A DNA stretch of 64,000 bases from Denitratimonas sp037478135 (GCF_037478135.1 NZ_JBBHDV010000001.1:1-64000), one strand, 5' to 3'; shown: positions 41,825 through 51,545, numbered from the stretch's first letter. A program made the numbers and translations. Notes: generated by a model from the sequence alone, not told the origin.

Positions 41825-44353
41825 ATGAGTGAGTCTTCCAAGCTGCCGTCGCGCCATGTGCCGCCGTCCTGGCTGTTCCGCCTGCTGGGCCGGTTGATCG
41901 AGCCGTGGCTGGCGATCCGGCGCGAGCCACCCGGTGCCGGTGACGAACTGGTTCTGCCCGAGTTGCCGGTCTGCTATGCGATCGAGCGCTACGGGCTGTC
42001 GAACGTGCTGATCCTGGAACAGGCCTGTCGCGAGGCCGGCCTGCCGTCGCCGCTGGTGGCCATGCCCGGCGACATGGCCGGGCAGGGCCGTGCCGTGGTC
42101 GCGCTGTCGCGCCGCCTGGGCTTCTGGTTCGGGCGCCCGCGCAACCGCACCCATTCCGAAGGGCTGGCCAATCTGGTCGCGGCGCTGGAAGCGGACCCGG
42201 CGCTGGATGTGCAGATCGTGCCGGTGTCGATCTTCGTCGGACGTGCGCCGGATCGGCAATCGGGCTGGTTCCGCGTGCTGTTCGCGGAAAACTGGGCGAT
42301 GGTCGGGCGCTTCCGCCGCTTCCTGGCGGTGCTGCTCAACGGCCGCAATACCATCGTGCGTTTTTCCGCACCGGTGTCGCTGCGCAGCGTGCTGCAGGAG
42401 GAACTCGGCACCGAGACCACGGTACGCAAGATCTCGCGTGTGCTGCGCACCCACTTCCGCCGCATCCGCACGGCGGTGATCGGGCCGGACCTTTCGCACC
42501 GCCGCACCCTGGTGGACGGGGTGCTGGCATCCGAGCCGGTGCGCGCGGCGATTGCCGACCAGGCCAAGCGCGACAACATCAGCCCGGCCAACGCCTGGCG
42601 TCGTGCGCACGGCTATGCGCGCGAGATTGCGGCCGATTATTCGCATACCGTGATCCGCTCGATGTCGTTCGTGCTGACACCGTTCTGGAACAAGATCTAC
42701 CGCGGCGTTCGGATGCACCACTTCGACGCGTTGCGGCAGAACGCGCCGGGGCACGAGGTGATCTATGTGCCCTGCCATCGCAGTCATATCGATTACCTGC
42801 TGCTGTCCTATCTGCTCTACAGCAACGGCCTGGTGCCGCCGCATATCGCGGCCGGGGTCAATCTGAATCTGCCGCTGGTCGGGCCGATCCTGCGTCGCGG
42901 GGGCGCCTTCTTCCTGCGCCGCAGTTTCAAGGCCAACCCGCTGTATTCGGCCGTGTTCAGCGAGTATGTCGCGACCCTGATCGGGCGCGGGGATTCAATC
43001 GAATACTTCATCGAAGGCGGGCGCTCACGCACCGGCCGGCTGCTGACGCCCAAGGCCGGCATGTTGGTGATGACGCTGCGTGCCTTCCTGCGCCAGCCGC
43101 GGCGACCGGTGCTGTTCCAGCCGGTCTACATCGGCTACGAGCAGCTGATCGAGGGCAAGAGTTATCTGGATGAGCTCTCCGGCCGGCCCAAGAAAAAGGA
43201 AACCATCTGGGCCTTGCTGCGCGCCGGCGCTGGGGTGCTGCGGCACAACTATGGCCAGGTGGCGGTGAGTTTCGCCGAGCCGGTGATGCTGGACGAGGTG
43301 CTGGCACGGCACGCGCCGGACTGGCGCGAACAGCAGGCCGCCGGCGCGCGCCCGGACTGGATCAATGCCGCGGTCGACGATCTGGCGCAGCGCATCCAGG
43401 TCAACATAAACCGCGCCGCCGACGTGAATCCGATCAATCTGCTCGCGGTCGCCCTGCTGTCCACGCCCAAGCACGCGATGAGCGAGGCCGACCTGCTGGC
43501 GCAGCTGGACATCTTCAAGGCGCTGTTGCACGCGGTGCCGTACTCGGACCGGGTCACCGTGACCGAATTGTCGGCAGCGGACATCGTGGCCTACGGCGAG
43601 GAGGTCAAGGTGCTGACCCGCACCTGCCATCCGCTCGGCGACGTGCTGTCGTTCGAGGGCGAACAGGCGGTGCTGCAAACCTATTTCCGCAACAATGTGC
43701 TGCACCTGTTCGTGTGCGCGGCCTGGGTTGCCAGCTGCTTCCAGAATTCGCGCCGGATGTCGCGCACGGCAGTGCTGCGGCTGGGCAGCGCGGTGTATCC
43801 GTTCCTCAAGCGTGAGCTGTTCCTGCCGTGGGATGGCGAAGGGTTTTCCGCGAATGTGGACGCCACCATCGATGCACTGGTGGACATCGGCCTGCTGTCC
43901 TTCGACGCGGAAAGTGGTTACCTGCAACGCGGGCCGGGGCAGACCGACGAGGTGTTCCGGCTGCGCGTGATCGCCAATTCGATGATGCAGGGCTTCGAGC
44001 GCTACTACATCGCGATGGCAGTGCTGGTGAAGAACGGCTCGGGCACGATCAGCGCGGCCGAACTGGAGAATCTGTGTCAGCTCACCGCGCAGCGCCTGTC
44101 ATTGCTGTACGGCCCCACGGCCGGGCCGGAGTTCTTCGACCGCACCCTGTTCCGCAGTTTCATCGCGACCCTGCGCGAACTGCGTCTGGTGCAGCTTGAC
44201 GAAAACGCCAAGCTGACCTTCGGGCCGGAACTGGTGGCCTGGAGCAATGACTCGCGCCTGATCCTGTCGCGCGAACTGCGCCATTCGATCCTGAAGATCA
44301 CGCCGGAAACCGCGCGTGCATCACTTCCTGCGGAGACGCGCGAAGACAGCTGA
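41825..44353 (+). CDS. plsB: Glycerol-3-phosphate acyltransferase PlsB
   Basis: This is the first enzyme of phospholipid synthesis, acylating glycerol-3-phosphate at position 1 (842 aa, membrane-bound). The catalytic block HRSHID (His318, Asp323) is followed by GGAFFLRRSFK, FIEGGRSRTGRLLTPK and PVYIGYEQLIEGKSY, the PlsB signature blocks. ATG 41825 starts a basic N-terminus with KLPSRHVPPSWLFR. It lies alone at the end of this run of genes. Confidence 0.96.
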   Translation: MSESSKLPSRHVPPSWLFRLLGRLIEPWLAIRREPPGAGDELVLPELPVCYAIERYGLSNVLILEQACREAGLPSPLVAMPGDMAGQGRAVVALSRRLGFWFGRPRNRTHSEGLANLVAALEADPALDVQIVPVSIFVGRAPDRQSGWFRVLFAENWAMVGRFRRFLAVLLNGRNTIVRFSAPVSLRSVLQEELGTETTVRKISRVLRTHFRRIRTAVIGPDLSHRRTLVDGVLASEPVRAAIADQAKRDNISPANAWRRAHGYAREIAADYSHTVIRSMSFVLTPFWNKIYRGVRMHHFDALRQNAPGHEVIYVPCHRSHIDYLLLSYLLYSNGLVPPHIAAGVNLNLPLVGPILRRGGAFFLRRSFKANPLYSAVFSEYVATLIGRGDSIEYFIEGGRSRTGRLLTPKAGMLVMTLRAFLRQPRRPVLFQPVYIGYEQLIEGKSYLDELSGRPKKKETIWALLRAGAGVLRHNYGQVAVSFAEPVMLDEVLARHAPDWREQQAAGARPDWINAAVDDLAQRIQVNINRAADVNPINLLAVALLSTPKHAMSEADLLAQLDIFKALLHAVPYSDRVTVTELSAADIVAYGEEVKVLTRTCHPLGDVLSFEGEQAVLQTYFRNNVLHLFVCAAWVASCFQNSRRMSRTAVLRLGSAVYPFLKRELFLPWDGEGFSANVDATIDALVDIGLLSFDAESGYLQRGPGQTDEVFRLRVIANSMMQGFERYYIAMAVLVKNGSGTISAAELENLCQLTAQRLSLLYGPTAGPEFFDRTLFRSFIATLRELRLVQLDENAKLTFGPELVAWSNDSRLILSRELRHSILKITPETARASLPAETREDS

Positions 44354-44460
44354 AGTGCGGCGTGATGGGTCGGAGGGTCCGGGAGGGGAGCGCGCTGTGG
44401 TCAAACGAGGTGGGTGCGGGTTTCGCTGGTGCGGGCCCGCGCGGCCGGCAGGCCGCGGAA

Positions 44461-45477
44461 TCAGAGATCCTGCTTGTAGCGCACGTAAGGCGTGCGGCCG
44501 CCGGGCGCTTCGATCACCGCCGGCAGATCGTGCAGCGGCCACTGGCTGGTGTCCGGCTTCTGATTGAGCAGGTTCTGCGCGCCGAAGCTCAGTTCGCCCT
44601 GCCATGGCGTGCGCCAGGAGAAACCGAGATCAAGGCCGTTCCAGTTGCCCTGGCCTTCGGGCAGTTCGATCAGGCGACCGGTGAGGCGGCCACTGAGGCC
44701 ACGATATCCGATGCCCAGCGTCACGGTGGCGGTATCCCAGCGCTGCGGAGCGCCGAACACGCCAAGCAGTTCCTGGGTGCCGAGCGCGCCGCCAAGCGAC
44801 ACCCAGCGCTGGCCGCGCAGGTTCAGACTGCTGTTGAAATGCAGCTGGCGCAGATTGATTTCGCCCAGCGTGGCCGGCAGCATCGACGGAATCGACGGGT
44901 GCCGCAGGGCCGAGCCCAGTGTGGGCAGCGTGTCCGGGCCGGGCTGTTCCAGCGAGGTCTGCAACCAGGACAGGCCGAAACTCAGGTCCAGAGCGCCCTC
45001 GTCCGATTGCCAGTGCGCATCCAGCAGCACGCCGGGGCTGCTGCTGCGCAGCATCAGCGGGTCGTTGGAAGAAGCCACTTCGGCCAGCAGGCACTGTTCG
45101 GCCAGCGGGCCGAGTGCCATCGCCACATGGATGCCCTGATTGCACAGCAGCGCCAGACCGGCGTTGTTGTCCAGATGCAGGTTGCCGCTGAGGCGATTGC
45201 CGCTGTCACCGCTGCTGCGCAGGCCGATGCCGGGCAATTTCGGTTCGCGCGACAGAAGCCAGTCGGTGGCACTGCCGTCGGCCTGCTGTGGGGACAGCAA
45301 CAGCAGGGCTTCGACCCGGCCGCTGCTGGTGTTCCACACCGGCAGCACATGGGTGTCACTGTCCTGCACCGGTTCCAGCGCATGCGCCGCCGCTGCGCCG
45401 AGCAGCCCACCCGCCAGCATGCAGGCCACGGTCAGGGCCTTGATGCGGTGGAGGGCGGGAGCGGAAATGCAGGACAT
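44461..45477 (-). CDS. Exported protein with beta-barrel-like features, unknown function
   Basis: This 338-aa protein has a signal peptide (TVACMLAGGLLGAAAAHALE) and alternating hydrophobic/polar segments like outer-membrane strands (GLDLGFSWRTPWQGELSFGAQNLL near the C-terminus, which recalls the last strands of TonB-dependent receptors). No plug domain is present. ATG 45477 was chosen over a start 32 codons earlier because the signal peptide begins there. It is convergent with plsB and divergent from the GGDEF-EAL gene. Confidence 0.72.
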   Translation of the reverse strand: MSCISAPALHRIKALTVACMLAGGLLGAAAAHALEPVQDSDTHVLPVWNTSSGRVEALLLLSPQQADGSATDWLLSREPKLPGIGLRSSGDSGNRLSGNLHLDNNAGLALLCNQGIHVAMALGPLAEQCLLAEVASSNDPLMLRSSSPGVLLDAHWQSDEGALDLSFGLSWLQTSLEQPGPDTLPTLGSALRHPSIPSMLPATLGEINLRQLHFNSSLNLRGQRWVSLGGALGTQELLGVFGAPQRWDTATVTLGIGYRGLSGRLTGRLIELPEGQGNWNGLDLGFSWRTPWQGELSFGAQNLLNQKPDTSQWPLHDLPAVIEAPGGRTPYVRYKQDL

Positions 45478-45574
45478 GGCGGAAATTGGACCTTCGAATG
45501 CCCGGCGGGTTCCCTGCCCGGAACGGGACGGCGGGTGGCGGCAGGCAAGTGTCGCGAATGGTAACAAATTCATG

Positions 45575-45587
45575 ATTGTTTAACAAT
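45575..45587. promoter_or_regulatory. Dyad ATTGTT-T-AACAAT in the divergent promoter region
   Basis: This perfect 6-bp inverted repeat around a central T lies in an AT-rich island between divergent genes. It is a possible operator, and no regulator is assigned. Confidence 0.4.
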
Positions 45588-45641
45588 TTTTCTGGCGCTG
45601 CATGGCGCTTGCGTCTCCGGGTGTGCATAGACAGACGCGCG

Positions 45642-45653
45642 GTCACCGGTGAC
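45642..45653. promoter_or_regulatory. 12-bp palindrome GTCACCGGTGAC upstream of the GGDEF-EAL gene
   Basis: This fully symmetric site lies about 97 nt before the GGDEF-EAL start. It is a possible operator. Confidence 0.35.
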
Positions 45654-45749
45654 ACTGTCGTGACCCTGCACAGATGTGGGGCAGGCCATCGGGGCGCGAC
45701 GCGACAGGGCGTCCCGCGTGCAATATGAACGGGGATCATTCCGGATTCG

Positions 45750-48740
45750 ATGCAGTACCAGAATTCGATGCAGGACCAGCCCATCGCCAATGACGGTGCC
45801 GCCGCCCAGTCGCGTGTGCCGCGCTCGGAACTGTTGCTGTCGGGCAACCGGATCGGCTCGCTGCTGGAATCGCTGCTGGCGTGGTCGGGCAGGCGACTGG
45901 GCGCGGTGGCGCATGGTCTGTACGTGATGCGGGAGGACGGCCAGCCGCAGCGCGTGGGGGAAAGCGGGGCGCTGGATGCCAGGGATGCGGATGCGTTGGT
46001 CCTTCATTTCCTCCAGCCGGAAACCACGGCGCCGCCAGCACCGGCCGACGACTTGCTGGTGCAGGCACTGCGGGATGGCGATGTCCTGCACGGGGTGCTG
46101 GTCAGCCAGTTCCAGAAGCCTTGGGACGAAGTGGTGCTGGCGCAGATGGAGGAGGCCGCCGCGCTGCTGGCGCAGCGCCTTCCCAGTGCGCTGGAACTGG
46201 AACGGCTGAACCAGGCGCTGGCACAGCTGGCCGAGGCCGAGCGCCTGCAACGCGCGCTCTACATGATTGCCGACCTGGCCAGTGGCGAGCACGCGATGGA
46301 CGACGTGCTGGCCGCGATCCACGGCATCATCGGCGGGCTGATGTACGCCGAGAATTTCTTCATCGCGCTGTACGACGCCCAGACCGAAACCGTCCGGATG
46401 CCGTACTTCCGCGATGTCATGGAGCAGGACGTCGATCTGCAGCAGGCGGTGTTCCCGGTCAGTGATCTGGAGGGTTCGCTGACGCTGCACGCGCTGCGTA
46501 CCGGCAAATCGATGATGGGGCCTTCGGATCAGCTATTGCGCGAAAACGGCCTGCGTCCCGGCGGTTTCGGTCCGCAGAGCGAGGCATGGTTGGGGGTGCC
46601 GCTGCTGCGCGGCTCGGAAGTGGTCGGCGTGCTGGTGGTGCAAAGCTACGACAGCCAGCGCCGCTACAGCGAAAAGGACCGCGCCCTGCTGAACTTCGTG
46701 GCCCAGCATGTGGCCACCGCACTGGACCGGCTGCGCTCGCACGAGGAGCTGGAACGGCGGGTGCGGCTGCGCACCGACGAATTGAACGTGGCCAACACCG
46801 CACTGCGCTCGGAGATCCACGAACGCGAGCAGGCCGAGCGCCTGCAGGCGGCGCTGTTCCGCATCGCCGAACTGGGCTCGATGGGCGGCAGCCTGGAAAC
46901 CTTCTTCCAGTCGCTGCACACGGTGATCGGCGAGCTGATCCACGCTGAGAACTTCTATATCGCGCTGCTCGCGCCGGATCACGAGCATCTGGATTTCCCG
47001 TATTCGGTGGACGAGCGCGACCGCGTCCGCAGCACCCGCCTGCTCAGCCACGGCCTGACCGAATACGTGCTGCGCAACGGGCGTGCGCTGCTGGCCGACC
47101 GCGAGATGATCCGGGCGCTGGAAAACGAAGGCGAACTGCGCACCCACGGCACCATGTCCACCACCTGGCTGGGCGTGCCGCTGATCTACGACAACCACAC
47201 CGTGGGCGTGATGGCGGTGCAGAGTTATGACGATGCCCACACCTATCGCCAGCGCGACCAGGACCTGCTGACCTTCGTTGCGCACCACATCGCCAATGCG
47301 CTGCAACGCAAACGCCAGGCCGACATCCTGCGCGAGACCAACGCCGCGCTGGAGGAGCGTGTGCGGGAACGCACCGAGGCGCTGGCCTCGATCAATGCCG
47401 CGCTGCGCGACCAGATCGCCGAGCGCGAACGCGCGGAGCGGCGGCTGCGCCACGCTGCGCTGCACGACGCCTTGACCGGGTTGCCGAACCGCAGCCTGCT
47501 GCTGGACCGCATGGCACAGGCGCTGGACCGCTACCGGCGCGATCCGGCGATGCAGTTCGCGGTGCTGTTCCTGGATCTGGACCGCTTCAAGGTGGTCAAC
47601 GATTCGGTCGGGCATCTGGTCGGTGACGAACTGCTGAAAGCCGCCGGCGGCCGCATCCGTGCGCAGTTGCCCGAGCACGCGATGATCGCGCGTCTGGGCG
47701 GCGACGAATTCGCGGTGCTGCTGGAATCCTCCGATGCGGCCGGCGAGGCGCCGGAGGTGGCTTCGCACATCATCGCCGCGCTGGAGGAGCCGCTGCGCAT
47801 CGCCGGCAAGGACATCTACAGCTCGGTCAGCATCGGCATATCGCTGTCGCAGCCGCATTACCGCACTGCCGAAGAGTTGCTGCGTGACGCGGATGTCGCG
47901 CTGTATCGGGCCAAGGCCAACGGCCGCCGCCGTTTCGAGGTGTTCGACGAAACCCTGCGCCGCCATGTGCTGTTGCAACTGGAGCTGGAAGGCAATCTGC
48001 GCCGGGCGCTGACGCGGCGCGAGTTCGAGCCGGTGTTCCAGCCGGTGTTCGATCTGGAAAGCGGTGCCGTGGTCGGATTCGAAGCGCTGCTGCGCTGGCG
48101 GCATCCGCAGCATGGGCTGATCGCGCCGGCCGAGTTCCTGTCGCAGGCGGAGGAGTCGGGGCTGTCGGAGGCGATCGACTGGCAGGTGTTCGACAGCGCT
48201 TTCGCACAGGCCGAAGTGCTGGTCGGCAGCCGCGCCTATCTGGGCATCAACGTCGGCGCGCGGCATCTGCGCACGCCGCAGTTCGTCGATGCGCTGCTGC
48301 ATCGGCTCGACGCCTTCGGCTTCAACCCGGCGCAGTTGCGCATCGAGGTCACTGAGCGCGTGCTGCTGGAGGATCCGGAACAGAGCCGCGCGCTGATGGC
48401 GCGGCTGGCCAGCTACGGCATCAGCGTGGCGCTGGATGATTTCGGCACCGGCTATTCCTCGCTCAGTTATCTGCACCAGTTCCCGCTGCAGGCGATCAAG
48501 GTCGACCGTTCCTTCATCAGCCCGCTGGACAGCCCGACGCCGGGCAACTCGCTGACGGTGTTGCGCGCGGTGCATGCGCTGGGCACCGAACTGGGGCTGG
48601 AAGTGATCGCCGAAGGCATCGAGACGCCGGAGCAGCTGCGTCTGATCAAGGAGCTGGGCGGCGCCTGCGGTCAGGGTTTCCTGCTGGCGCGCCCGGCACC
48701 TGCGCACAGCCTCGTGGCACAGGGTTGGGTCGGCAGCTGA
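45750..48740 (+). CDS. GAF-GAF-GGDEF-EAL cyclic-di-GMP protein
   Basis: This 996-aa cytoplasmic signalling protein has two GAF domains (about 170-335 and 365-530), each followed by a coiled coil (ERRVRLRTDEL; ALEERVRERTEALASIN), then GGDEF (motif GGDEF at 650-654) and EAL (EALLRW at 778-783, DDFGTGYSS, EVIAEGIET). Both catalytic motifs are complete, so it may make and degrade c-di-GMP, with the GAF domains choosing between them. It has no TM segment. The 11 bases at its stop codon are tandemly duplicated. Confidence 0.94.
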   Translation: MQYQNSMQDQPIANDGAAAQSRVPRSELLLSGNRIGSLLESLLAWSGRRLGAVAHGLYVMREDGQPQRVGESGALDARDADALVLHFLQPETTAPPAPADDLLVQALRDGDVLHGVLVSQFQKPWDEVVLAQMEEAAALLAQRLPSALELERLNQALAQLAEAERLQRALYMIADLASGEHAMDDVLAAIHGIIGGLMYAENFFIALYDAQTETVRMPYFRDVMEQDVDLQQAVFPVSDLEGSLTLHALRTGKSMMGPSDQLLRENGLRPGGFGPQSEAWLGVPLLRGSEVVGVLVVQSYDSQRRYSEKDRALLNFVAQHVATALDRLRSHEELERRVRLRTDELNVANTALRSEIHEREQAERLQAALFRIAELGSMGGSLETFFQSLHTVIGELIHAENFYIALLAPDHEHLDFPYSVDERDRVRSTRLLSHGLTEYVLRNGRALLADREMIRALENEGELRTHGTMSTTWLGVPLIYDNHTVGVMAVQSYDDAHTYRQRDQDLLTFVAHHIANALQRKRQADILRETNAALEERVRERTEALASINAALRDQIAERERAERRLRHAALHDALTGLPNRSLLLDRMAQALDRYRRDPAMQFAVLFLDLDRFKVVNDSVGHLVGDELLKAAGGRIRAQLPEHAMIARLGGDEFAVLLESSDAAGEAPEVASHIIAALEEPLRIAGKDIYSSVSIGISLSQPHYRTAEELLRDADVALYRAKANGRRRFEVFDETLRRHVLLQLELEGNLRRALTRREFEPVFQPVFDLESGAVVGFEALLRWRHPQHGLIAPAEFLSQAEESGLSEAIDWQVFDSAFAQAEVLVGSRAYLGINVGARHLRTPQFVDALLHRLDAFGFNPAQLRIEVTERVLLEDPEQSRALMARLASYGISVALDDFGTGYSSLSYLHQFPLQAIKVDRSFISPLDSPTPGNSLTVLRAVHALGTELGLEVIAEGIETPEQLRLIKELGGACGQGFLLARPAPAHSLVAQGWVGS

Positions 48741-48764
48741 TCGGCAGCTGATCGGTCGGAGGTG

Positions 48765-49670
48765 TTACTGGGTCAGATCGGGCGCGGCGCTGGCCGCCGG
48801 CTGCGCGAACAGGTGGCCGATGTCGACGGTGTCGAAACGGTAGTTCTGTCCGCAGAATTCGCAGGTGATCGTGGCCACGCCATCGTCCTGCGCGGCGGCC
48901 ATCGCCTCGCTTTCGCCCAGGCCCAGCAGCACCTGTTCGACCCGTTCGTGCGAGCAGGTGCAGGCAAAGCGCAGGCTCTGTTCGGCCAGCAGGCGTACGC
49001 CGTCCTCGTGGAACAGGCGGTAGAGCAGTTGCTCGGCCGGCAGCTCGAACAGTTCTTCGGGCTTCAATGTTTCCAGCAGTGCCTGGACCCGGTTCCAGGC
49101 GTCCGGATCGGCCTCCTGGCCGGGCAGCACCTGCACCATCAGGCCGGCGGCGCAGCCGTCACGCTGGCCCAGCAGCAGGCGCGTGGGCAGTTGCTCGGAC
49201 TGGTCGAAATGGCCTTCAAAGGCGGTCGCCAGCGAATCGGCATCCAGCCCGACCAGGCCCTGGTAACGCACCGGCTCGGGCTGGCCGGGTGGCTGGGTTT
49301 CCAGGGTCAGCGCGAGCAAGGCGTCGTCGCCAAACTGGCGTGGTGTCAGCGGAGCCGGTACCGGTTCCTGCCAGTGCGCCAGCCCGCGCAGGCTGCCCGG
49401 ATGGCGGTATTCGGTGAAAATCGTGCGCAGCGATTGGCTGGCCTTGAGTTGCAGCGAAAGCCGGCCTTCGATCTTGGTGTGGCCGCCGAACAGCGCCACC
49501 GCAGCCATGGATTCGCCGAGCAGGCGCGCCACTTCGGGCGGGTAATCGGCGTTGGCGTGGACGGTCTGCCAGCTTTCGCGCAGGCGCACCAGCACGCCGC
49601 GCACGCCGGCGCCTTCGATCAGGAAACGGTGCAGGACATCATCGTGGAGTGGCGTGGAAGCAGGCATCAT
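48765..49670 (-). CDS. hslO: Redox-regulated chaperone Hsp33
   Basis: Hsp33 (301 aa) is a holdase activated by oxidation. The four zinc-binding cysteines are CTC (237, 239) and CEFC (270, 273), and the N-terminal core with GLLVRLRESWQ-like and SLRGLAHW segments is normal. The last 20 residues are an Ala/Pro tail. A sigma-32-like promoter precedes the gene on its strand. The start is ATG 49670 or the next codon, with GAAGAA as a weak ribosome binding site. It is divergent from mtgA. Confidence 0.95.
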   Translation of the reverse strand: MMPASTPLHDDVLHRFLIEGAGVRGVLVRLRESWQTVHANADYPPEVARLLGESMAAVALFGGHTKIEGRLSLQLKASQSLRTIFTEYRHPGSLRGLAHWQEPVPAPLTPRQFGDDALLALTLETQPPGQPEPVRYQGLVGLDADSLATAFEGHFDQSEQLPTRLLLGQRDGCAAGLMVQVLPGQEADPDAWNRVQALLETLKPEELFELPAEQLLYRLFHEDGVRLLAEQSLRFACTCSHERVEQVLLGLGESEAMAAAQDDGVATITCEFCGQNYRFDTVDIGHLFAQPAASAAPDLTQ

Positions 49671-49695
49671 CGGGATTCTTCACAGTGGGAGGGCA

Positions 49696-49724
49696 CTATG
49701 GCGACGCCGGCAGCGGGCTTCAAG
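49696..49724 (-). promoter_or_regulatory. Sigma-32-like promoter for hslO
   Basis: Read on the minus strand, CTTGAAG (49724-49718) is followed after 14 bp by CGCCATAG (49703-49696), similar to CTTGAAA/CCCCATNT. The predicted start site is about 20 nt before the hslO ATG. Confidence 0.5.
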
Positions 49725-49744
49725 GCGTGGGGATGGGCGCAGGC

Positions 49745-50470
49745 ATGACGCGGCGGCGAAAACCCAGGCGGTTGCGGCGCTGGCTGTGGCTGGTGTTCGG
49801 CCTGTGGCTGGCCAGTCTGGCGCCGGTATTGCTGCTGCGCTTTGTCGATCCGCCCACCAGCGCCTTCATGCTGGCACGGCACTGGGAAGCGCGTGGCGAT
49901 GCGGATTTCCGCCTGCACTGGCGCTGGGTGGATTGGGAACAGGTGTCGCCGCAGTTACCGATCGCGCTGGTCGCGGCCGAGGACCAGAAGTTTCCGCAGC
50001 ACCGTGGATTCGATCTGGACGCGATTTCCAGCGCGTTGGGCGAGGGCGGTGCCGACGGGCCTTCGCGCGGCGCCAGCACGATCAGCCAGCAGGTCGCCAA
50101 GAACCTGTTTCTATGGCAGGGACGCAGCTGGCTGCGCAAGGCGATCGAGGCCTATTACACGCTCGCGATCGAGCTGATCTGGCCCAAGCAGCGGATTCTG
50201 GAGGTGTATCTGAACATCGCCGAGTTCGGCGATGGGATCTATGGCGCGGAAGCGGCGGCGCAGCGCTATTTCGGCATCCCGGCCTCGCGCCTGGATGCCG
50301 GTCAGGCTGCGTTGCTGGCGGCGGTGCTGCCGAACCCGAAACGCTATCGCGTGGAGGCACCATCGTCCTACGTGCTGCAACGCCGTGTCTGGATTCAGCG
50401 CCAGGTGCGGCAACTGGGCGGCCCGGCCTGGCTGGAGGCATGCTGTGGCGAACCCGGCGCGACGCGGTAG
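49745..50470 (+). CDS. mtgA: Monofunctional biosynthetic peptidoglycan transglycosylase
   Basis: MtgA polymerises lipid II glycan strands (GT51 family; 241 aa). It has a basic N-terminus, a TM anchor (about 12-32), catalytic Glu79 in AAEDQKFPQHRGFD, GASTISQQVAKNLFLW (about 109-124) and RKAIEAYYTLAIELIWPKQRILEVYLNIAEFG. ATG 49745 was chosen; ATG 49733 is possible. There is no transpeptidase domain, as expected. Confidence 0.95.
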   Translation: MTRRRKPRRLRRWLWLVFGLWLASLAPVLLLRFVDPPTSAFMLARHWEARGDADFRLHWRWVDWEQVSPQLPIALVAAEDQKFPQHRGFDLDAISSALGEGGADGPSRGASTISQQVAKNLFLWQGRSWLRKAIEAYYTLAIELIWPKQRILEVYLNIAEFGDGIYGAEAAAQRYFGIPASRLDAGQAALLAAVLPNPKRYRVEAPSSYVLQRRVWIQRQVRQLGGPAWLEACCGEPGATR

Positions 50471-50509
50471 CATGGCCGGCTTTCGACGGATCGATGGAGC
50501 AGGCAGGTG

Positions 50510-51523
50510 ATGAGTTCCGTACGCCAGACCCTGGCGGTGGTCGTGCCGGCCTACAACGAGGCGGCGGTATTGCCTGAATTCAATGCCCGGCTGCTGGCGG
50601 TGTTTGCACAGCTGGATGTGGACGCCTGCGTGCTTTACGTGGATGACGGCAGCCGCGACGAAACCTGGGACACGATCACCACGCTGGCGCGTGACGATAC
50701 GCGCGTGGCGGCGCTGAAACTGTCGCGCAATTTCGGCAAGGAAGCCGCGCTCAGTGCCGGCCTGGACCAGGTCGACGCCGATGCGGTGCTGGTGATCGAT
50801 GCCGATCTGCAGGATCCGCCCGAGCTGTTGCCACAGTTCATCGAGAAATGGCGTGAAGGCTACGACGTGGTCTACGGCAAGCGGCTGGAGCGCGATGGCG
50901 AAACCTGGCTCAAGCGCGCCACCGCGGCGGCTTTCTACCGTGTCATGCAGCGCCTGTCCTCGACTGCGATTCCACCGGACACCGGTGATTTCAGGCTGAT
51001 GTCGCGGCGCGCGCTGGAAGCCCTGCGTGGCCTGCGTGAGCGCCAGCGCTTCATGAAAGGCATCTTCGCCTGGGTCGGTTTCCCGCAGGTGGCGTTGCCG
51101 TACCGGCGCGACCCACGTCATGCCGGGGTCAGCAAGTTCAACTACTGGAAGCTGTGGAACTTCGCGCTGGAAGGTATCACCTCGTTTTCGACCGCACCGC
51201 TGCGGGTGGCGACCTACGTTGGCCTGGCCACCGCGCTGGTGGCGTTCGGTTTCGGCCTGTGGATCGTGGCCAAGACCCTGTTGTGGGGAAATCCGGTCGC
51301 CGGCTATCCCTCGCTGATGACGGTGATACTGTTCCTGGGCGGCATGCAGCTGATGGCGCTGGGTGTGATCGGTGAGTACCTGGGCCGGCTCTACATGGAA
51401 GCCAAGGCGCGCCCGCTGTACCTGCTGGACAGCTTCCACCCGGCATCGGGCACGGTGCCGCAGGCGACGGCGCCGTGGCAGGCACATGTGCCCGACGTGA
51501 TCGCGGCGGAGGCCACCCGGTGA
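50510..51523 (+). CDS. GT2-family polyprenyl-phosphate glycosyltransferase (GtrB/DPM-like)
   Basis: This 337-aa protein has an N-terminal GT-A domain (VVPAYNEAAVL, DDGSRDET, DADLQDPPELLP, RLMSRRAL) and two C-terminal TM helices (about 230-255 and 265-290, ending in GVIGEYLGRLYMEAKARPLY). It transfers a sugar to undecaprenyl phosphate for surface glycan or lipid modification. ATG 50510 is preferred over GTG 50507; GGAG lies upstream, and TAGCAT about 40 nt upstream is a possible -10. No flippase gene is adjacent. Confidence 0.93.
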   Translation: MSSVRQTLAVVVPAYNEAAVLPEFNARLLAVFAQLDVDACVLYVDDGSRDETWDTITTLARDDTRVAALKLSRNFGKEAALSAGLDQVDADAVLVIDADLQDPPELLPQFIEKWREGYDVVYGKRLERDGETWLKRATAAAFYRVMQRLSSTAIPPDTGDFRLMSRRALEALRGLRERQRFMKGIFAWVGFPQVALPYRRDPRHAGVSKFNYWKLWNFALEGITSFSTAPLRVATYVGLATALVAFGFGLWIVAKTLLWGNPVAGYPSLMTVILFLGGMQLMALGVIGEYLGRLYMEAKARPLYLLDSFHPASGTVPQATAPWQAHVPDVIAAEATR

Positions 51524-51545
51524 GCGGGCCGTGGAGCAGGGCGTG

